Source of the DNA: Caulobacteraceae bacterium
GTDB taxonomy: Bacteria > Pseudomonadota > Alphaproteobacteria > Caulobacterales > Caulobacteraceae
Reading direction: 5' to 3'
DNA length: 19,424 bases
Assembly (NCBI GenBank): GCA_003136615.1
Contig: PLFA01000021.1
Location: forward strand, 35,389-54,812
Shown here: positions 14,059 to 19,424 of the stretch, piece after piece
How the letters are laid out: each line of letters starts with the position of its first letter
Position numbering within the stretch: position 1 is the stretch's first letter
Program-made: the position numbers and the translations under genes
Notes under the pieces: generated by a model
The model's database searches: none
What the model was told of the DNA's origin: nothing
Seen by the model: the letters and a program-made list of their open reading frames with translations, nothing else

Positions 14059-16119
14059 ATGCCCACCGCCAAGGTCAATGGGATCGAGATCCCCTTCGAG
14101 AGCGGGATGACCGTGCTGCAGGTGGCGGAGCTCGCGGGGGAGGAGATTCCCAGGTTTTGCTATCATGAGCGCTTGTCGATCGCCGGTAACTGCCGGATGT
14201 GCTTGGTCGAAGTGAAGCCGGGACCGCCCAAGCCGCAGGCCTCATGCGCGCTGCCGGCCGCTGACGGCCAGGAAATCATAACCAATTCGCCCATGGTCAA
14301 AAAGGCCCGGGAAGGCGTGATGGAGTTCCTGCTTATCAACCACCCCCTCGACTGCCCGATCTGCGATCAGGGTGGGGAGTGTGATCTTCAGGACCAGTCC
14401 ATGGGTTACGGCCGAGACGCCTCGCGTTACGCCGAGAACAAGCGCGCGGTGGAAGAGAAGTTTATGGGACCGCTGATCAAGACGGTCATGACGCGCTGTA
14501 TCCAGTGCACCCGCTGTGTCCGCTTCGCGACCGAGATCGCCGGCGTTTCGGAAATCGGGATGATTTCCCGGGGCGAGGACGCGGAAATCACCACCTATCT
14601 CGATCAGGCGATCACCAGTGAGCTGTCGGCCAATGTCATCGACCTTTGCCCGGTGGGGGCCCTGACGTCCAAACCCTATGCTTTCAACGCCCGCTCATGG
14701 GAGCTGACCAAGACAGCCAGCATTGATGTGATGGACGCGCTTGGCAGTGCAATTCGCGTCGATTCTCGGGGACCTGCCGTGCTGCGGGTTCTGCCGCGCA
14801 CACATGACGCGGTGAATGAGGAATGGATCAGCGATAAGACCCGCTATGCCTGTGACGGCCTCTCACGCCAGCGCCTGGACAGACCGATGTTGCGTGTGAA
14901 AGGTCACTTGACGCCTGTCAGCTGGGCCGAGGCGTTGGGGGCCGTGGCGGACAAGATCAAGACGACGTCGCCTGGTCGAATAGGGGTGATTTCTGGCGAC
15001 CTTCAAGACGCGGAATCCATGAAGGCGGCGCTGGATCTCTTCGGGGGTCTTGGCGTACCCTCGCTGGACTGCCGTCCCGACGGTCTGGCGCTCGGGGATG
15101 GCCCACGCGAAAGCTGGCTCTTCAACAGCACCCTTGCGGGCCTGGAAAACGCGGACGCCATCCTGCTCATCGGCGCCCATCCGCGGATCGAGGCGGCGGT
15201 CTTTAATGCCCGTCTGCGCAAACTCTGGCTGAGCGGCCGAACACGTATCGCCGCCATTGGCGCTCCCGCGGATCACGGATTTGGTTGCGAACAACTGGGC
15301 GTTGGCGTCGACGCGCTGGAGGCCGTCATTCGCGGCGAGGGTGACTTCGCCAAGGCCATGCAAGGCGCCGCGCGCCCGGCGATCATCGTAGGAACGGGGG
15401 CGCTGGCTCGCGCGGATGGGCGCGCTGTTTTGACCGCGGCCGCCAAGCTTGGCGCGGCGATGAAGGTTGTCCGCGAGGGTTGGAATGGCTGGAATGTCCT
15501 GCACACAGCAGCGGCCCGCGTCGGCGGCCTAGACCTCGGGTTTGTTCCGCGGCCGGGCGGCAAGGACGCGCGGGCCATGCTAATGAAGGGCGCGGTCGAT
15601 CTGCTGGTCCTCATGGGCGTCGATGAGGTGGATGCGTCAGCCAGCGACGCCTTCGTGATTTATCTCGGGACCCATGGCGACGTGGGCGCCCATCGTGCCG
15701 ATGTGGTGCTTCCCGGCGCGGCTTATACCGAAAAGGGTGGCCTCTATGTGAACACTGAGGGGCGGGTGCAGCGCGGAGAACGGGCGGTATTTCCCAAGGG
15801 CGAGTCCCGGGAGGATTGGGCCATCTGGCGCGCGCTATCGGCCGTGTTGGGCGCGCCCTTGCCCTATGACAGCCTGGATCAGCTCCGGGCGAGACTGTTC
15901 GCCGACCACCCGACGTTCGGCCAAATCGATCATGCGCCGGGCACGATCCCTTCGGCCTTGGATCTAACCGCCCTCGGCGGCGCCGGCGAGATTGGGCCTG
16001 AGCCTTTTGCCAGCCCTGTCGGGGCGTTCCACCTCACCAATCCGATCTGCCGGGCGAGCGTGACCATGGCCGAGTGCGCGGCCCTGGCGGGCGGCGCGGC
16101 GCGCTTGGCGGCGGAATAG
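14059..16119 (+). CDS. nuoG: NADH-quinone oxidoreductase subunit G
   Basis: NuoG is the large iron-sulfur subunit of the complex I peripheral arm (NDUFS1 equivalent), relaying electrons from NuoF/NuoE towards NuoI/NuoB. At 686 residues it is the usual alphaproteobacterial/mitochondrial length. Ligands are all visible. N1b [2Fe-2S] has Cys34, Cys45, Cys48 and Cys63. N5 [4Fe-4S] has His95, Cys99, Cys102 and Cys108 (HPLDCPICDQGGEC). N4 has Cys147, Cys150, Cys153 and Cys197. The extra N7 cluster of some bacteria is absent. A molybdopterin-oxidoreductase-like domain without cofactor residues fills about 220-610. The start at 14059 gives the standard MPTAKVNGIEI-like N-terminus. It is the first nuo gene here; the preceding gene is a DUF2189 protein, not nuoF. 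The stop is 4 bp from nuoH. Confidence 0.98.
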   Translation: MPTAKVNGIEIPFESGMTVLQVAELAGEEIPRFCYHERLSIAGNCRMCLVEVKPGPPKPQASCALPAADGQEIITNSPMVKKAREGVMEFLLINHPLDCPICDQGGECDLQDQSMGYGRDASRYAENKRAVEEKFMGPLIKTVMTRCIQCTRCVRFATEIAGVSEIGMISRGEDAEITTYLDQAITSELSANVIDLCPVGALTSKPYAFNARSWELTKTASIDVMDALGSAIRVDSRGPAVLRVLPRTHDAVNEEWISDKTRYACDGLSRQRLDRPMLRVKGHLTPVSWAEALGAVADKIKTTSPGRIGVISGDLQDAESMKAALDLFGGLGVPSLDCRPDGLALGDGPRESWLFNSTLAGLENADAILLIGAHPRIEAAVFNARLRKLWLSGRTRIAAIGAPADHGFGCEQLGVGVDALEAVIRGEGDFAKAMQGAARPAIIVGTGALARADGRAVLTAAAKLGAAMKVVREGWNGWNVLHTAAARVGGLDLGFVPRPGGKDARAMLMKGAVDLLVLMGVDEVDASASDAFVIYLGTHGDVGAHRADVVLPGAAYTEKGGLYVNTEGRVQRGERAVFPKGESREDWAIWRALSAVLGAPLPYDSLDQLRARLFADHPTFGQIDHAPGTIPSALDLTALGGAGEIGPEPFASPVGAFHLTNPICRASVTMAECAALAGGAARLAAE

Positions 16120-16123
16120 GCGG

Positions 16124-17206
16124 ATGGCGCCTTCAGGATTCTTTGCAACGCCGGTCGGCTGGGGGGTGATCACCGTCCTGCAGATCGCTGCTATCCTGGT
16201 CTGGCTCCTCATCTCCCAAGCCTTCTTCATGCTCGCCGACCGCAAGATCTGGGCTGGCGTACAGATGCGCAAAGGGCCCAATGTCGTGGGTCCATTCGGT
16301 CTCTGGCAGTCCTTTGCCGATCTCATAAAGTTCATTCTCAAAGAGATCGTCATCCCCGCCGGAGCGGACAAAATGGTCTTTCTCCTGGCCCCCCTTATAA
16401 GTTTCACCCTCGCTTTCGGCGCCTGGGCGGTCATGCCCCTCGCGCCGGGATGGGTCGTTTCGAACATCAATGTTGGGGTGCTCTACCTTTTCGCGATCTC
16501 TTCCCTCGGGGTTTACGGCGTCATCATGGGGGGCTGGTCGTCCAACTCGAAATATCCCTTCTTAGGCAGCCTGAGATCGGCTGCGCAGATGGTGAGCTAT
16601 GAAGTCTCCATTGGGTTTGTGATCGTCACGGTGATCCTCATTACGGGCTCCCTCAATCTGGTGACGATCGTCGACCACCAGGCGGGGGGCTTCTGGCACT
16701 GGAATGTGCTGGGCGGCGGCGGTTGGCGCTCTCTACCCATGGCGCTGGTGATGGTCCCGATGGCGGTCATCTTCTTCATCTCGGCCCTGGCCGAGACCAA
16801 CCGGCCACCCTTCGATCTGCCCGAGGCTGAGTCGGAATTGGTGGCGGGCTATCAGGTGGAATATTCCTCTACGCCATACTTGCTTTTCATGATCGCCGAA
16901 CTGGCGAACATTCTGCTGATGTGCGCCCTGATCAGCGTGCTGTTCTTTGGGGGCTGGCAGGCGCCGTTCCCCACACCCTTCACGGCGTCCTGGAACCCCA
17001 CGGCGGCCAGCTTCTTTGGCTTCATGTGGTTCTTCATGAAGATGATCTTTTTCTTCTACCTCTTCGCCATGGTGAAGGCGATTGTGCCCCGATACCGCTA
17101 TGACCAGTTGATGCGTCTTGGCTGGAAGATATTTCTGCCAACCTCGATCGTGGCCGTGGTCGCCATCGCGGGTTGGCGCGTGTTCGCCCCAGGCTCGGCA
17201 GGATAG
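16124..17206 (+). CDS. nuoH: NADH-quinone oxidoreductase subunit H
   Basis: NuoH (ND1) anchors the peripheral arm to the membrane and forms part of the quinone-binding chamber and the first proton pathway. The 360-residue product has about eight helices. It carries ADRKIWAGVQMRKGPNVVGP (38-57), the cytosolic loop GGWSSNSKYPFLGSLRSAAQ (136-155) and AETNRPPFDLPEAESELVAG (223-242), whose acidic residues belong to the E-channel. The first motif has Asp39 where E. coli and mitochondrial proteins have Glu; I recall ADRK as the usual alphaproteobacterial form. It begins 4 bp after nuoG and ends 3 bp before nuoI, so translation is tightly coupled. Confidence 0.98.
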   Translation: MAPSGFFATPVGWGVITVLQIAAILVWLLISQAFFMLADRKIWAGVQMRKGPNVVGPFGLWQSFADLIKFILKEIVIPAGADKMVFLLAPLISFTLAFGAWAVMPLAPGWVVSNINVGVLYLFAISSLGVYGVIMGGWSSNSKYPFLGSLRSAAQMVSYEVSIGFVIVTVILITGSLNLVTIVDHQAGGFWHWNVLGGGGWRSLPMALVMVPMAVIFFISALAETNRPPFDLPEAESELVAGYQVEYSSTPYLLFMIAELANILLMCALISVLFFGGWQAPFPTPFTASWNPTAASFFGFMWFFMKMIFFFYLFAMVKAIVPRYRYDQLMRLGWKIFLPTSIVAVVAIAGWRVFAPGSAG

Positions 17207-17209
17207 ATC

Positions 17210-17707
17210 ATGGCGATGTTCCAACGCATCGGCCAGGCGATCCGCGGCGCGGCTCTCATGGACTTCATCGGCGCCTTTGGCCTTGGCATGAAGTACATGG
17301 TTCGCCCCAAGGCCACCGTGCTTTATCCCAATGAGCGCAATCCCCAGTCGCCGAGGTTTCGCGGCGAGCACGCCTTGCGCCGCTATCCCAGCGGGGAAGA
17401 ACGCTGCATTGCCTGCAAGCTCTGCGAAGCTATCTGTCCGGCCCAGGCCATCACGATTGAGGCGGAGGCGCGGGCCGATGGCTCACGTCGCGCGACCCGC
17501 TACGACATCGATATGGTCAAATGCATCTATTGCGGCCTTTGCCAGGAGGCCTGTCCGGTGGACGCCATTGTCGAGGGTCCAAACCTCGAATTCGCCGTCG
17601 AGACGCGCGAGGAGCTCTATTATGACAAGACCCGCCTTCTCGAGAACGGTGACCGCTGGGAGCGCGAGATCGCGAAGAACCTGGAACTGGACGCGCCCTA
17701 TCGCTAA
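17210..17707 (+). CDS. nuoI: NADH-quinone oxidoreductase subunit I
   Basis: NuoI (TYKY/NDUFS8 equivalent) carries the two [4Fe-4S] clusters N6a and N6b linking NuoG to NuoB/N2. At 165 residues it has normal length. The ligands are Cys66, Cys69, Cys72, Cys76 (CIACKLCEAICP) and Cys105, Cys108, Cys111, Cys115 (CIYCGLCQEACP), with the last cysteine of each set completing the other cluster in the ferredoxin pattern. The conserved N-terminal amphipathic segment and the NPQSPRFRGEHALRRYP stretch (44-60) are present. It starts 3 bp after nuoH. The last three codons and the stop are part of a perfect 15-bp tandem duplication, so a second in-frame TAA follows five codons later. Confidence 0.98.
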   Translation: MAMFQRIGQAIRGAALMDFIGAFGLGMKYMVRPKATVLYPNERNPQSPRFRGEHALRRYPSGEERCIACKLCEAICPAQAITIEAEARADGSRRATRYDIDMVKCIYCGLCQEACPVDAIVEGPNLEFAVETREELYYDKTRLLENGDRWEREIAKNLELDAPYR

Positions 17708-17724
17708 GAGCCCTATCGCTAAGA
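17695..17724 (+). repeat. Perfect 15-bp tandem duplication across the nuoI stop codon
   Basis: The unit GCCCTATCGCTAAGA occurs twice back to back (17695-17709 and 17710-17724) with no mismatch. The first copy encodes the last residues PYR and the TAA of nuoI; the second repeats them in the same frame. Identity of the copies suggests a recent slippage or duplication event that added 15 bp of 3' spacer without changing the protein. Confidence 0.9.
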
Positions 17725-17759
17725 AACGCCTCGCCCCAAACGCTGCTTCCGACAACTGA

Positions 17760-17775
17760 TCCGTCTCGCGACGGA
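17760..17775 (+). other. Hairpin in the nuoI-nuoJ spacer
   Basis: TCCGTC-TCGC-GACGGA forms a perfect 6-bp stem with a 4-base loop, followed by CTTTC. It lies 18 bp before the nuoJ ATG in the longest gap inside the nuo cluster (86 bp). The T-run is too short for a standard terminator; attenuation, RNA processing or chance are all possible. Confidence 0.3.
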
Positions 17776-17793
17776 CTTTCAAAGCTCAACCCC

Positions 17794-18411
17794 ATGCTGC
17801 CGCAGGCAATCGCCTTCTACGTGCTCGCCGCTGTCACGGTCATTGGGGCCTTGTCGGTGATTTTCGCGCGCAATCCCGTCCACTCGGTGTTGTTCTTGAT
17901 CACCGATTTCTTCTCGGCCGCCGGCCTCTTCGTGCTGATGGGGGCGGAGTTTCTGGCGATGATTTTGCTGGTCGTCTATGTGGGCGCCGTCGCGGTTCTG
18001 TTCCTGTTCGTCGTCATGATGCTCGACGTGGATTTCGCGACCCTGCGTCAGGGGTTCTCACGCTATCTGCCTTTGGGCGGCGCGATCGCCTTCATCCTCA
18101 CCATTGAGATGGGCATTGTGGCGGCTAGTATCGCCCATACCGGCGCGGCGGCGACGTCTTCCGGGCCCCTTACGCAATTTGGCTCCGTGACCAATGCGGA
18201 AGCCATCGGCCGCGTTCTCTACACGGACTATGTCTATATCTTCCAGGCGGCGGGCATGGTGCTACTTGTGGCCATGATTGGCGCCATCGTGCTGACTCTC
18301 AAACACCGGTCCGGCGCGAAGCGGCAGAACGTGGGGGATCAGACCGCGCGTACCGAGGCCAAGGGAATGCGCCTTGTTACGATCAAGTCTGGCGACGGGA
18401 TCGAGGCATGA
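17794..18411 (+). CDS. nuoJ: NADH-quinone oxidoreductase subunit J
   Basis: NuoJ (ND6) is a small subunit of the membrane arm. The 205-residue protein has five predicted helices. The signature GAEFLAMILLVVYVGAVAVL (50-69) contains the pi-bulge helix that rearranges during turnover, with VVMMLDVDF after it. A hydrophilic tail of about 35 residues follows the last helix (near 148-168), longer than in E. coli but normal for alphaproteobacteria. The start ATG at 17794 gives the expected LPQAIAFYVLAAVTVIGAL N-terminus, though no ribosome-binding site is visible. The stop overlaps the nuoK start as ATGA, implying coupled translation. Confidence 0.97.
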   Translation: MLPQAIAFYVLAAVTVIGALSVIFARNPVHSVLFLITDFFSAAGLFVLMGAEFLAMILLVVYVGAVAVLFLFVVMMLDVDFATLRQGFSRYLPLGGAIAFILTIEMGIVAASIAHTGAAATSSGPLTQFGSVTNAEAIGRVLYTDYVYIFQAAGMVLLVAMIGAIVLTLKHRSGAKRQNVGDQTARTEAKGMRLVTIKSGDGIEA

Positions 18412-18716
18412 CCATAGGCCTCTCGCATTACCTCGTCGTGGCGGCGATCCTTTTCACGATCGGGGTCTTCGGGATTTTCGTGAATCGCCGAAACATCATC
18501 GTCATCTTGATGTCCATTGAGCTGATCCTATTGGCCGTGAACATCAATCTCGTGGCTTTTTCAGTGTTCCTGCACGACGTCGTGGGGCAGATTTTCGCGC
18601 TCTTCGTCCTCACCGTCGCCGCCGCCGAAGCCGCTGTCGGCCTCGCCATTCTCGTCACGTTTTTCCGGTGGCGCGGCGATATCGCGGTGGACGACGCCGC
18701 GGTGATGAAGGGCTGA
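18408..18716 (+). CDS. nuoK: NADH-quinone oxidoreductase subunit K
   Basis: NuoK (ND4L) is a three-helix membrane subunit contributing to a proton channel. The 102-residue product matches the family length and keeps both functional glutamates in membrane helices: Glu38 in MSIELILLAVN and Glu74 in AAAEAAVGLAI, the equivalents of E. coli Glu36 and Glu72. The C-terminus FRWRGDIAVDDAAVMKG is a normal variant. It overlaps nuoJ by ATGA, and its own TGA overlaps an ATG that opens a 15-codon mini-ORF leading to nuoL. Confidence 0.98.
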   Translation: MTIGLSHYLVVAAILFTIGVFGIFVNRRNIIVILMSIELILLAVNINLVAFSVFLHDVVGQIFALFVLTVAAAEAAVGLAILVTFFRWRGDIAVDDAAVMKG

Positions 18717-18763
18717 TGTTGGCGATGGCGCGCGCAGGCTTCGCGGCGGGGGCTTGGGCGTGA
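18716..18763 (+). CDS. Possible 15-codon coupling mini-ORF between nuoK and nuoL
   Basis: The ATG at 18716-18718 overlaps the nuoK stop (TGATG), and the mini-ORF's TGA at 18761-18763 overlaps the nuoL GTG (GTGA). The peptide would be MLAMARAGFAAGAWA. It has no recognised function; if translated it would carry ribosomes from nuoK to nuoL. A chance arrangement is possible, so confidence that it is translated is low. Confidence 0.25.
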   Translation: MLAMARAGFAAGAWA

Positions 18764-19424
18764 GTCCTCAACTGCTCGTCATCCTGCTCGTTTTTGCCCC
18801 TCTGCTCGGGGCTGTGACGGCTGGGCTATTTGGTCGTCAAATCGGCGATCGCGCGGCCATGGTGACGACAACGGGCCTTTTGCTCATCTCCTCCGCCCTG
18901 GCCTGGACGACGTTCCTGAGCGTCATCTGGGGCGGCTGGCCTCATGCCTTTACCGTGGCGCTCGCGCCCTTCATCAATGTGGGCGCGTTCCAGTCCACAT
19001 GGTCGATCCGAATCGATTCGCTGTCGGCCGTGATGCTGGTCGTGGTGACCACCGTCTCCGCCCTCGTTCACATCTATAGCTGGGGCTATATGCGCGAGGA
19101 TCCGTCCAGGCCGCGCTTCTTCGCCTATCTCTCGCTCTTCACCTTTGCCATGTTGGCCCTGGTGACGGCCGCCGACTTCATGCAGCTGTTCTTCGGCTGG
19201 GAAGGCGTGGGTCTCGCCAGCTATCTGCTGATTGGTTTCTGGTACGAAAGGCCCGCCGCCAACGCCGCCGCCATAAAGGCGTTTGTGGTCAACCGCGTGG
19301 GCGACGCGGGTTTCGCGCTGGGGATTATCACCGTCTACTGGGCCTTCGGAACGATCCGTTTCTCCGAAATCTTCCCCCTCGTGCCCTCCCACATGGCCGG
19401 GGCCTGGCGGTTCGGGAGCGGGAC
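18760..19424 (+). CDS. nuoL: NADH-quinone oxidoreductase subunit L (3'-truncated by window edge)
   Basis: NuoL (ND5) is the distal antiporter-like proton-pumping subunit of complex I. The window contains the first 221 complete codons of about 620-700. Markers include the N-terminal helix (LLVILLVFAPLLGAVTAGLF), WSIRIDSLSAVMLVVVTTVS (81-100), HIYSWGYM (104-111) and FFGWEGVGLASYLLIGFW (144-161), whose Glu148 matches the essential E. coli Glu144. KAFVVNRVGDAGF (173-185) follows. The start is taken as GTG at 18760 because an upstream stop at 18703-18708 limits the frame and it gives the usual hydrophobic N-terminus; a TTG at 18754 is the only alternative. It would be followed by nuoM and nuoN beyond the window. 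Confidence 0.96.
   Translation, partial: MSPQLLVILLVFAPLLGAVTAGLFGRQIGDRAAMVTTTGLLLISSALAWTTFLSVIWGGWPHAFTVALAPFINVGAFQSTWSIRIDSLSAVMLVVVTTVSALVHIYSWGYMREDPSRPRFFAYLSLFTFAMLALVTAADFMQLFFGWEGVGLASYLLIGFWYERPAANAAAIKAFVVNRVGDAGFALGIITVYWAFGTIRFSEIFPLVPSHMAGAWRFGSG

Noticed and set aside
16238..16243. Asp39 in NuoH where the canonical ERK/ERR motif has Glu
   Set aside because: ADRK appears to be the common alphaproteobacterial version; the change is conservative and the other acidic residues are intact.

Overview
The window looks like ordinary GC-rich chromosomal DNA from an alphaproteobacterium. Evidence for this: a complex I subunit set of the mitochondrial-like alphaproteobacterial type, an isovaleryl-CoA dehydrogenase, alphaproteobacterial-style LptD and SurA, and a short MetRS with the KFSTS variant of KMSKS. 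I cannot place it to order or genus from sequence alone.

Layout. (1) 1-552: 3' part of gmk (guanylate kinase), plus strand. (2) 549-8353, minus strand: a co-directional run read as lipB, lptF, lptG, lptD, surA, rsmA. It joins lipoate biosynthesis, LPS transport to the outer membrane, outer-membrane protein folding and 16S rRNA dimethylation. The conserved order lptD-surA-pdxA-rsmA is present but pdxA is missing. (3) 8445-11094: two tRNA genes facing each other, each followed on its own strand after about 40 bp by a protein gene: tRNA-Leu(GAG) then ivd on plus, tRNA-Thr(UGU) then an MFS transporter on minus. The two protein genes converge with 3 bp between stops. (4) 11222-13862, plus: metG, then a multi-pass DUF2189 membrane protein with its own leader carrying inverted and direct repeats. 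(5) 14059 to the end, plus: nuoG-H-I-J-K and the first 221 codons of nuoL, respiratory complex I. nuoA-F are not immediately upstream, so this complex I cluster begins at nuoG.

The nuo products are the distal part of the electron-input module (NuoG, with clusters N1b, N4 and N5), the connecting ferredoxin-like subunit (NuoI, N6a/N6b) and the membrane proton-pumping arm (NuoH, J, K, L). The lpt genes supply the inner-membrane permease pair (LptF/LptG) and the outer-membrane translocon (LptD), and SurA is known in other bacteria to help fold LptD.

I found no mobile element, CRISPR array, phage gene or defence system, and no convincing new multi-gene system. The observations that deserve a second look are local: the missing pdxA, the complex I cluster starting at nuoG behind a structured leader and a possible 43-codon ORF, a 15-codon mini-ORF bridging nuoK and nuoL by overlapping start and stop codons, a perfect 15-bp tandem duplication over the nuoI stop codon, the two tRNA-to-mRNA pairs, and repeats upstream of the DUF2189 gene. 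No gene-free stretch exceeds 300 bp.
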